NCBI RefSeq assembly: GCF_949628215.1
Contig: NC_134311.1
Location: forward strand, 56,404,205 to 56,468,204
DNA length: 64,000 bases
Reading direction: 5' to 3'
DNA from: Phalacrocorax aristotelis
Taxonomy: Eukaryota; Chordata; Aves; Suliformes; Phalacrocoracidae
In this document: one piece after another, positions 39,001 to 51,000 of the stretch
Layout of the letters: every line of letters begins with the position of its first letter
How positions within the stretch are numbered: the first letter of the stretch is position 1
Program-made: the position numbers and the translations under genes
Notes under the pieces: generated by a model
Databases searched by the model: none
Seen by the model: only the letters and a program-made list of their open reading frames with translations
Told to the model about the DNA's origin: nothing

Positions 39001-42000
39001 AATAGTTTGTATATTTACTTAGGCGTAGATTAAGTCACTTACTGTATTTTTTTCAAAAAATTCGACAAATATTTCATGTAGAGGTTTTAAAGGTAGCTAT
39101 CTTTAAAGGCAATATGAATGTAAATGTATAGAAATGTAAATACTTATCTTCTTCCCAGTCTTTATCAACTCCAGTTTGTTTTCTAATGTTGAACTAGTCT
39201 GTTGAAATTAAGAAAAAATATATATCTGTACATAACAGTTGTAAATAAGTAAATAGTACATTTACAGCTATTTTGAATATTTGATGTACATATAAAATAT
39301 TGTACATTTATTTTGTGCACTTATGTACGTATAAATGTAACTAACAGTATTGAATAAGTGTTTTTATTATTCTTCAAGAAAACCTTCCTTTCATCCATTC
39401 TTATATTCCAAATACGCAAAAACCTGAAATTAAGGTGTAGAAGCAACGTAGTGGAACCAAGCATCACATGGAATAAATACAGCTTTACTTCAAAGTTAGT
39501 TTGGTCTGTGGTAGTGGGCACTTCTGCAGAACCAACTCTGTCTCTAGCATAGGGAAATCTCTCGTTCCTGAAATAGCTTTCTCAAGCTAAACCTCATGCA
39601 GTCTTTCTTACTGTATAGTTCACTGGAGGGGAAAAAAAAAAGACATTTTTTTCTTGATTTTACCAATTTCAGTAGGAGCTGAACCAGAGGTGTTTTTGGC
39701 ATTATGGGATAAATTTTCCTCAACTTTGTTTTTCGGAAATGCTTTGCCTATACCTGAAGCTGTTGGAGGTACTTCTGGGTAGGGAAAATAGAGTTACAGA
39801 AAGCTCTGCTCTTCTCTTGTGCTTTTGGGTGTAGAGTTGTGGAGTCCAACATTCAACATAGCAGGATACAGTTTACTTCCCTTCTCTCTTGAGAGCTTTC
39901 TTCCTTATAAATCAAATGTATGACAGATGGAGTTTCTTTTAGACTCTGTTAATCTAGGTTTATAAGAAGCTCAGGATGGAATTATGTCATTTTGGAGACA
40001 GAGGAGGAGGTAGATGTTTACAGGCTTTTTTAGTGAAAACCTTTTTTAGACTGAAACAAAAGGTGATTTTTTTACGTGATGTAATGATATATGTTGACTT
40101 GTTGCTTATATACATGTGCCTACATTTACAGTACTGTTTTCTCTTCTAGGATCCTTCTGTTACACAAGTGACAAGAAATGTTCCTCCAGGGCTAGATGAA
40201 TATAATCCTTTCTCTGATTCAAGAACAGTAAGCACATTTTTTTCTTAATCATGCTGTTAATCTGTTTAGGTAGGATTTGTGAGGTATTGTTTTCAGAGTT
40301 TGGGACTGATACTGTAACACATGTGACGGGCTAGCTAGAGGTAATGGAACATGTGTAAGGATAGATAGTCCCATAAAGTATTTGGAGTATTCAGTGGGTA
40401 GGTTGATTGAGTGAGCTTTGACCTGTTAAGACTGGCTGTCTGAAAGAGGGCTGAAACAGAACTGAGTTTTTCCCCTGTGCAGTAAGACTTACGGTAGTCT
40501 GTCCTTACATTTTTCTGAATGTTACTTGCTTTAAAGCTTGTGAGTGTGACACACTTCCCCAGTGTCTTGCTTTTGATTTCCATTTCACTTAATGATAAGT
40601 GCTGCTCAGAATAAGAAAAGCATTGCATTTAAGTAACGGTCCACAGGCTATGAGTAGTTGTGCGGTTGTAAAAGGAATAATTTATGTCCAAGAAACACAG
40701 TTGGGTTTTGCCTCTAATTTTTATAGTTTTAATTTACCGTGTGCTTATTTTTACCCTTGGAGGTGATGGGCAGAATACAAGGAGTGGGTTAGTAAATTTG
40801 TACTGTAACAGCATTTTTCAGTTGTTACTCTTCATAGTGAAGACCTTGTGCAAGACTAGCAAAATGTTTGAGTGATTACTGTCTGTCAGTGTAATTTATA
40901 AACATTCAAATACCGTATTTTTCACAGGTAGGCTTATTTTCTATGGCAAATCTGAGAGTGCCGATAGGGAATTGTTGGTTTTGAGCGTTCGCAATACAAC
41001 AGTAAGCTTTCATACAGTGTTAAAATGCTAGACTGGCAGAAGCTTGTTTTTGAGTATACCTTGGATCAGCTGTTTAAGGCAGAATGTTTACGAGTAGCAG
41101 AGGTATTTAATAAGTCTCCAAAATTTTTGTCTCCTAACTCACAATATCACAAATTCTGTTTATCTTTCTGAAGCTTGATGAGTTTCAAAATTGCTTTGTG
41201 TTGAGTGTAATTTATAAAGACACACAGAATACACCCAGAATCGTATAGGTTGGAAAAGGCATTTAAGATCAAGTCCAACTGTTTACCTAACACTGCCAGT
41301 TGACACTAAACTATGTCCCTAAACACCACATACTGAGGGCACACTCGATCCCCTTGTCCAGATCATTGATAAAGATATTAAACAGAACAGGCCCTAATAT
41401 TGAGCCCTGGGGAACACCTCTTGTGACCAGCTGCCATCTGGATTTCACTCCGTTCACCACCATTCTTCAGGCCCAGCCATCCAGCCAGTTTTTTACCCAG
41501 CGGAGAGTACACCTGTCCAAGTCATGAGCAGCCAGTTTTTCCAGGAGAATGTTGTGGGAGACAATGTGTTTTGTTTAAAACAAAAACCCAAACCAAAACA
41601 AAATCCACCAAATACCTAGAGCTACTCTGACTTTTTAAATTACTTATGTACTTAATTTAACATGCAGTTCTGTGGGAAAAGGAAAACTGAAGTGTATGTC
41701 TAAGGTTAGCCACCTTTGAACAGTCAGCTGTGCCTGTATAAGAAATTCTAATTGCTCATTACAGATGTCACTCATAGGAAAACTGGGAGGATGGAGGAAA
41801 TCTGTAAGTCTGTGTTCAGATCTACTGAATATGTGCTATGTTTGTGCACTGTGGTTCAAATGATAATAATCTGGGTTGTTACCAAATTAATTAAAAACTG
41901 TCTATTGAATGAGCAGTTATCTTTCTGTAGAGGAAAAAACCTCACAGGTTTTCTTGCAGAAAGTAAGACTGAAAGAATGAAGCATATATTCAGCTAAGAG

Positions 42001-45000
42001 TGCAGTAATAATCAAACTTTACATGATACTCCCTTTCCTCTCTCTGTATCTTGTGGGTGCCGACTATGTAAGTATTTATTCTGTAATTCTGTGCGTTTGC
42101 AGGAATGTGCTTAGGTAGCTGAAGATATGCTCACAAGTCCATGTACTTACCTCTTTTTTTCCTACCAGCTTTATATGCAAGGGAAGGACATACTATACGT
42201 GTACAAATAAATGTATGCTACAGGAATAAGGGAAGAGACAGTGGAAGTGAATGCCTTTAAAGATTGGATGTGCAGAGGTAGAAGCAGGGTCTGTGAATTT
42301 TAGATTTGGAGGATTATAGTGTCTGTCAGGTTAGGGATAGAAATTACTCTGTGTTTTGTGTGCTTCTCAGAGCAAAAACATCCAGATAGTTTCTGGTGGA
42401 TTTGATTTGCTGCTGTTTCTTGTTCTACCTTTGTTGGGAAGCTGAGTCATCTTAAACAGTTCTGTGCGTGTAATACCACTTCTAATATTTGAACAGCATA
42501 ATGGTGTGAGTGAGCAGAAAGGATACAGGCTGGTGGTAGCAAGATCTGGCCTCGAGATTTCTGTGCTCTTTAGTCTGAGAATCACTGGTTGGTAAGACTT
42601 AAAATTATGTTTGTTTGCACTGTGAGCTACAATGTGTAGCTGTAGTTTTTAAGGAAACAGAGAATGGTATGCTTCACTTAGAAATCCAGATTTCTAGTGG
42701 AAGTGGTAAGATGGTATCTTGCAGTCTGTAGCATTAACACAGCATTAATTTTCTTTCCCCCATTTCTCCAAATTGAACTTAATAAAGCATGCTGGACTGC
42801 TAAAATATTTCTCTACTGCAAATTCAGACAGGGATGTTTCTTCTGTGAGAAAATGACTTCCGACTCTGAATACTGACTTCATTATTTTACCTCAGTTGTG
42901 TTTTCCCTTTGCCAATGCTTCCTATCAGTTCTTTCTTAGTATCAGCATAGGACAGGAAAAAAGAAGTAAATTCTACTTCTTCTTAATATTCCTTATTCTA
43001 ATTATTTTTTCTTAGTATGCCACTACATTCGCCTTTTCTCAGTCAACTTAAATTCTTCCCATCTGCAGTGGGAAATTTGATAAGAAATTAACATGTAACA
43101 CATAATGAGGAGGGTGAACGCGCATAGGAGATTTTAGGTCTCAAGTGTCACCACCTTAATATCTAATATGAACAAATCAGGGGGGTTGTGGTTTTTTGGG
43201 TTTTTTTTTGGGGTGGGTTTTTTTTTGCTTCTTATCAAATTTCAAAGCCTGTCTTATTTTTGTTAAACCAAACAAAGTTTTAAGTAAATGGTGTAAATGT
43301 CAGCTTAAATATTGCCTGCATCTTTAGTGGTTTTGTCTCCAGCTCTAACAGTCACCATGGAGGTGACTTTGTGTCATCTGTCATGTTTCTGAAGTCAACA
43401 AGGAACAGATGAGATTGGACAATTAGTATTTCTGCTTCATCATTTAATGAAATTACTGTTAAAGAAGGCCTTTAATCTCTTCCTGATTCTACAAGTTTTG
43501 CTAATGTACGTTGAACCGCTCTGAACATTTTGTGTGTGTGTGTGTAACATGTATAGACACAACACATTTAGCAATCATTTTCGAATTGATGCATAAAAAA
43601 TCTGGAAGAAATCATTAGTAGAATTGGGGTTATTTTGTTTTTAAGAGACATTTAAATGGATTGTTTTCAGTAAATTCCTGGGCAGCTCCTCTCCGGTCTT
43701 GCATCCAAACACAGTGAAGTGTTTACAGGAAACCAGATTGATCATCCACACCTGGCTGCTTTTGGAAGTCTTCCTCCCACCTCCAGTAAATAAATTACTT
43801 CATCCATGTGGGAAATCTATTCAAAAGAGAACTTTATCTCTAGCCAACTTCTTCTCTTCAAGAGAGGTTGTAGTAATTTGCTTCTTCCCCCAGTGCAGCT
43901 ATGAGAGCAAGGCATGAAATAAAAAGATCTATCCCAGAAGTACCATTTCTGGTAGGAACAAAAAAGGCTGTTGTAGAGTGGGGTTGGTTGAATTTTGAGA
44001 TACAAGTGCCTTATTGTAATGTGTCAGTGAGGGTCAAAGACCATGGACCTGTGAAGTAAAGTATCTGTAAAAACAGTTGGCCCTGTCCAAATGTGGGTGG
44101 TATAATCATGATATGTTATGAAATTATCCAGTAATGGCTGGAGGTTAGTGCAGTCCTTAAAATAGAATTCTGAGTAATTATTGTTGGAGTTACACCCTTA
44201 AAAAGACAAAATTGCTGACCTCTGTCTTTCTGTGAATGTCTTGTCAGTCCTATGCAGGCTGTAAGTCAGTTGGGTACCTCTCTTCCATACCCAAATCCCT
44301 AAGTCACCAATAGCACTTGGACAGGCAGCCAACAGCACATGGACAGACAGGTATGACAGAATAAGTGCCAAGTCATAGGTTGCAAGGGACCTCTGGAGGT
44401 CATCTTTTTCAATCGCCACTCTTCAAAGTTGGTCACTAAGTCGCATTGCTCAGCATCTTGCCCTGAGAAGTTGTGAAATATACAAGGATGGAGATCCTAG
44501 TACGACCTCAGTTGGCAACCTGTTCTAGTGCTTGGCAGTTCTTACAGTGATTTCCGCGCCCCCCCCCCATATCTAACTAGTTTGCTGTGTTCCAGCAAGA
44601 AACGTGCTGTATAACAAAAGCACCATCATCTTGTCCCGACAACCCCATGAGTATGCAGATAAATAAAGGAGTACAAATGTATTTGTTTTGTTTCTTATAC
44701 TCAGTAAATTAAGTAGTAATTATGTCAGAATGCTGCAGCTTTATCCTGATATGTGAGTAAAGACTTTGGTCTGGTAAGTATAAAATCAGCAAATGAAAGA
44801 ATTTTTTACAGGAGGACTGTGACATTCTGCTCAGGTAGAAAAAAGGATCAAGTATTGTTTTCAGATTTTCATTCTGCCTGACATGGGGCCAAGTCTTGCA
44901 GTTTCCAGAAGGATGAATTGGACTGTTGAATTTGAGAGGGGAAGGGAGAGGCTTGATTTCAGCTGCCCTGAAGCCACCCAAGAGGCCTCTGTCTACTCAT

Positions 45001-48000
45001 GTACTTCTGAGACAAAAGAAGGCACAGGATTTTTTGAGATGCTCTGGTATTAACTGCATAACATGTTCGTCAGGGTTAAAGGAGTTACCTGGCAAGTGCC
45101 ACATTCACTGGTTTACTTCAAAAATGCCTCAGAAATTTTTATTCCTAGAAACCCTTTGTCAATAAAAATCAAAATAACATAGATAAAAGTACACTAACAG
45201 ATGAGAATTCCTGTTCTGCTTACTTAATAGTTATGGGTCTCAGTGTCTTTATGAAATGTCCATTAATTCTCAAAACTAGTTCCTGCAGTTACCTAATTTG
45301 ACATCTTCAGGATTTTGGTAGTTATTGACCAAGTGTCTCTATCCCACTTGGATCTTTTGTGCTGATAAAACATTTGAGGTGACCTTAGAAAGTGGATGTT
45401 TGCTTTTGGTTCTAAATAGCAAATAGATCGCTCCTATAACTAGCTCTAATCTAACTGCTCGGTAGTAGTATTTCCTCAAAAAGATTTACATTTACTATGT
45501 ACAGTTTTTGTGTGCATCAAATGCATGTCCCTTGCCAACCTTTTAAAAACCTGAGCTATTGCTCAGGTTTTTATATTAAAATCAGTGCTATGGCTTTCCA
45601 GAATGCCTCCAGTTTTAGACTTCATGCACCTTGAACAGTACCACTTAGGCCATTTCAGACAATATTTCAGTACAACAGCTTGCAGATACATCTCCATTTC
45701 AGAATATAAGGAACCTCCTGTATGCTAGCTAACATTTCAATAAATATTACTGCTCAAATTGTTTTGCAGGTTTTTTTTAATGAATTCAGCTTAATTCTTA
45801 ACTGAGCTAACGTCAGAGATGGCAATTAGAGCAAACCTGTGCTGAGTCTATATTTGGAAATTGATGTGAGACTTTTAACTTCTCTAATTGTGCTTTGTAT
45901 TGCCTTTTTAATAGCTGTACAGAGAACTGTCTGCCTTACTGTTTTGTCTACCAAGCCAATAAATTATTATTTCCTTGACTTCTGTTGAGTATGTTCTAAT
46001 TGCATGTGTGAAGCAACACCTGTTTTGAGTACCTTGTTATGCATTAATGCTTTGTGTGCATAACCTCTGTTCTCCCTGGTTCTTGTTTGTTTGCCTTGTA
46101 TGCATTTTTATTGAACTTCTGCATTTCCAGTGATTGCAGAATACTGGGAAATATATTTATAGGACAGAAGAAGACATTACATGGTTTCTGACAAAATGTT
46201 ATCACAAGTAATATTTTTCTTCTTTTTTCCTGTACCCTTTCCTTACTCCCTGTGTCAGTCCAGTAAAAGATAACCTTGTATGTGGACTGAACTTTATTTA
46301 AGTCCATGCAGTTCTCCAGACCTGCTGCACAATGCTAGACCTTGAAGATGTACCTCCTCTGATTTAACTGTTAAGAAAGTCCCAAACTCTACAGCTATGT
46401 TTTGCATCTTTTATTGTTGGGTATTTTTTTGGTAGCTGAATGATTTTCCAAGGCAGCTGGTTACTTCTATTTGTTTCATGTTAAGTAGCTACGTTATTTT
46501 TTCCCTTTTTGCTTTTCAACTTTGATTGGGGTTATAAAAATGAGTACTTAGTTTGATAGGAAGACTTAGTGCAACCTGAGTTTAAAACAGTTGCGTACTG
46601 GTCACTTTTTAAGAGCCATCTCTAAAGAGCACAGGAACAGGCAATTCCAAAGTGTCAGAAGTCAAGCAAGCAGGCCAGAAGGCCGGCTTGGCTGAGGAGG
46701 GATCTTCTTTTAGAACTTAGGTGGAAAAGGAAAGTGTATGGACATTGGAAGCAGGGACAGGCAACATGGGAGGACCACAGAGATGCTGTTAGCCACTGTA
46801 GGGAGAAAATTTGTGTGGCCAAAGCTCCATTAGAGTTCAAGCTGGCCAGCACTGTGAAGGGCAAGAAAAGGTTTTGGTTTTTTTAATGTGTTAACAGCAA
46901 AAGGAGGATCAGAGATAACATTGGTCTGTTACTGGATGAAATTGGTCGCCTCACAAATAGGGATGTAGACAGAGCAGAGATGTGTAATGCCTTCTTTGCC
47001 TCTGTGTTTAACGCCGATGATGAGCCCTAGGACACATGGAGCCCTGTGACTGGGGGCATGAAGTTGCAGCCTACAACTTCTTCATGGGAGGCAGTGGAAG
47101 GGGACGTGCTGATCTCCTCGCTCTGTTGGCCAGCGATAGGACACAGGAGTTGGAATGAAGCTGCATCAGGGGAAGTTCAGATTGGGCATTAGGAAAAGGT
47201 TCTTCACTGAGGGGGTGATTGGTTGTCGGAACAGGCTCCCCAGGGATGTGGTCATGGCACCAAGCCTGTCAGAGTTCAAGGAGCATCCAGATAATGCCGT
47301 TAGTCATACAGTTTGTTTTTAGGTAGTCCTGTGAGGAGCAAGGAGTTGGACTCCATGATCCATATGGGTCACTTCCAACTTTAGATATTTTAGGATTACA
47401 ATGCTTTCTGCATTAGAATCTTCATCTGTAGAAGATGATTTATAATACCTGTACCTGTCGTGTATTGAATTACAATCTGGGAGTAATAACTTCATTTCCC
47501 TGTGCATACATTTTGAAGCTAAGTAATTATGAAAACACAGTAGTATACAAAAACAAGCGCTATACTTTTCCTATACTTAATGAAGAAATGCTGCTTTATT
47601 TCAGCACATTCTGTGAATCCTGGCTGTATCCTGTGAACAGAATGGTTGGAATGTAACTTTTGCTGTGATTATATTTGTAATACCTGTATCAGCCTAGCAG
47701 ACATTCGGGAGTGATACCCAGCAAAAATTAACAGCAGATTTGAAGCAGATACATGATTTTTTTCCTCACCTTTACTTACTTCCACTCTCTTACAGCCTCT
47801 TCTCTCTACTTTTTCTAACATCATGCACTAATTCCAGCAACTGATATTAAATAACTCATAAGTGATACTAAGTCCACAATAACATTCATGAATGGTGTTG
47901 ACATACTTACTGTAGCTCAAAAATAGCTGCTTTAGATGCACCATATGTACAGACTAACACTGCTGGCTTTTTGCTGCTTTGTCAAGTCAAGTGTGCTTCT

Positions 48001-51000
48001 GGGGTAAGACAGCCTTTAGAAAAGTGGAAGCTATTTTCAAAGAAAACTTAAGAGCCTAAATTCTGCTGGGCTAAGTGTGAAACTGTAAGGCAACCTCAAA
48101 TCTCTGAGGAAGAAACTTGTGGAACAACTTGGGAAACTTTCTTTCCTGGAAGCAGGAAGCTTCTGCCATCTTTAAGGTTGTGAGAGTACTAATAGAAGAT
48201 AATGATGTAGGAAAAAGCTAAATTAATTGTTTCTTTATAGGGGAAGTGTCTTAAACTTGAATTGTTAACAGAAAAAGCTTAGAGAAGTGGTAATTTGCCA
48301 GAAATAGGTAGACAGCTGAGTGTTAAGAAAACTAAGATGGAAAATTGCTGAAGTGTGAACTGGAATGTATCTCAGCTGGCTTCGTACCAGAGGAAGGAAA
48401 AGTGGCAGCTGTCACACTCACTGTATAAAAAGCTTTTAAAAGGATTCAAGAAACTAAGAGGCCAGAAGCTACAAGTAGGGACAAGGGGGTTGCAGAAAAG
48501 TCTACGAATCTTAAATGGGTTGGGTTTTTTGTTTGTTTATGATTTATCCTGTTGGTTTTTAGCAGACCTCTACACAGGCAGGGGTTTTTAACTTTTGAAC
48601 AGGCATGGAAATTGTCTTGACTGCTACATCATTCCTGAGTTAAGTAATGGACTGTAGCACACAGATCTAACAACTTGAGATTCAGGGCAGCTGTTCCCTT
48701 GCACTGCATTGCTTGAAATAATAAACCTGGAGTGCCCTCCTTCATGTTACTACAGTGATACAGCTGTATGGTTTTTGAGGGGCTGAGGTCTGAAGGAGGA
48801 TCATAATCCCAGTCATATTATTACAGAGTATCTGAAGGTACATGTGATTCTTAATCATGTACCATCCTTGTAAAAGTCATGGTAGCCTCCATCATGGTCC
48901 AAATAGTCAGGTCAGTCATACTGGTTAGTGTAAGGATATGTAGAATGTGAGAGCATCTGTTTCATTAAGGATATAGACTTCTTTTACTTAAAGGGTGCAA
49001 TAGGGAAGAAGAAGGGAAGGCAAGGCAATAAATAAACGCAGAAATGCAAACCTCATAGATAAGTGACAACAGAGACAAAATGGAAGACCAGAACTCTTCA
49101 GCCACTAATTCATGGTCTTTGGAGAGGGTCAACCTAGACTTTTTAACTGAGAAGAAGGAAGAAACAAGGTAAGCGTGAATACTGTAGATAGTTGAGGGGT
49201 GCCTATGGGACTAGGCAAAATTTATTAAGGAATACATAGGGGAATAGTCAAAGATGTGGAGCAGTTGGAAACTAGGGAGGAGCAAGGAGGAGATTAGAGG
49301 GGAGGATGCATTAAAAGGGGCTTGTTGCATGTAAGTTGCAACCAGTTAGTACTCTTCTCTGACAGCCACATGCCTAATCACTGCAGTTACTGTTAAATCC
49401 TTTCTTTACTATCTTTCTGTGACATTTAACTCTCTACCACATCTGTGAGTGCTGCAAAGTCTAGGTGCCAGCAACTGGAGAGACTAGAGTGAGACACTTA
49501 AGTGCCAGCAACATGGTCAGACCCCAAGTAGTAATGGTCCATATGTCTGTGGTGTCAACAGTTGAGCATCTGGGTGTCAGCAGTGGGAGGGACCATGGGT
49601 TGTAGGGACCACTTATTTAAGGTGTCAGCAACTGAAAGGACAGGTGTTTTCCTCTATGTGTATATGTGTAATTCACTAGCAAACTTCAAGGTGGGATAGC
49701 TGGCAAACAGGAGGAAAACATCTCTCTGGGAAGACCCAAAGTCTGAGCCAAAATTGAATGAGGGAGTCGGGGTCTGGGCTTGGATATATGGCAAGCTGAG
49801 AGCCCATGCTGTTGTTTGAGGGAGCTGCAAGTGTGGAGGCTGCTTGTGATACGAGTGTACTAGTGCATGAATCTTCTAGTGAATGTCAAGCTAGGCTAAC
49901 TGGCAAACAGGAGGAAACTCGTATACCAGGCATGTGTATCAGACAGGCTGAAAGCCTCCTGCTTGTATCTGAGGGATCTGCAGCTGGTGTGCTTGTAAAT
50001 CTAGAGTGAAGCATGTGCTTTCAATAGTGAACTTCAGTGCTAATCAGATGGAGAGGAGGAATGGGATATGACTCTGTGAACCTGTGTTCTGTGTAGTTCT
50101 GATAGTGTTATGTGGGGGTGTTGTTAAAGGCAGTGCCCTGCCTGTGGCAGCTTGTGTGGCTGACCATCCTAATGTCCTTGGGGTGTGTTTGTGTGTATTT
50201 GTGTGCATCCCTGGGGTACGCAGTCAACTTGGTAGTAGCTGAACCTGGAAACAAGAGGGCAATAGCTGTCTTCATCAGCTTGGAATGTAGAGCCCTCAGA
50301 GGGTCTCGAGGTGTACTGCATTGGGATCCAGCAGGTGGGAAGGGGGAGTCCCCAGGTCTCCGAGTCTGCTGGAAGTGGTACCCTTTGTAGTGTCCCTTAT
50401 CATCAATTGTCACCCAGCCCCTCTTAACTTTCTTAGGATTCCAGGATGCACAGCCCCTTCTACAAATCACTGATGTAATCCGGGGAACACAGGCCCTTAC
50501 CTAGGCACCAGGTCTTTTACTCAATTGTCATTATATGCACAGTGGACAGCAAATCTAACACTGTATAAGTGGCCAGCTAGCATATAATGGAACCTAAACA
50601 ATGTAGAAATCTGAATCGGAAGAATCTTGTACAGAATTAGTACCTTATATTAATGTTGTGTATCATAAATGCTGTTGGCTAGCATCTCTGATTATGTAAC
50701 TCTAGTAAGCTTTCTGATTGATTCCTGTATTCATAAGCATTATGCATGTTCCAGTCATTAGCAGCATTGCAGGCTGTTTGGACAAAGCGTCTTTTCAAGG
50801 ATAAATATTTTGAATTCATTGTTCAAGTATTTTCTAGTCTGACAATCCACGTATTGAATGCCTCTGGGTTAACCCCATCAAAGGGGTCGTCTCCAAGCAG
50901 ACCTCACAGTGGGCATCTGCTACCGACCTCCTAACCACGATAACAATGCCGATGAAGCGATACTTGGGGCACTAAAGCAAACTTCTGGCCAACAGAACCT

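Larger units (their letters stand above)
27071..40149 (+). other. SCAMP1 intron 1 (13.1 kb)
   Basis: Donor GTGAGG at 27071, acceptor ending TAG at 40149. It contains the tail of the CpG island, an antisense CR1 fragment (30708-30945), a sense solo LTR (37438-38022) and a cluster of Pumilio-type motifs (39135-39292). Low-complexity stretches occur at 29588-29632 (A-rich, CAAA-type) and 33634-33662 (GAAAAG-type). No alternative coding exon was recognised. Confidence 0.9.

Noticed and set aside
45544..45573. Rho-independent transcription terminator
   Set aside because: The shape fits, but this is a vertebrate intron, where that mechanism does not operate.
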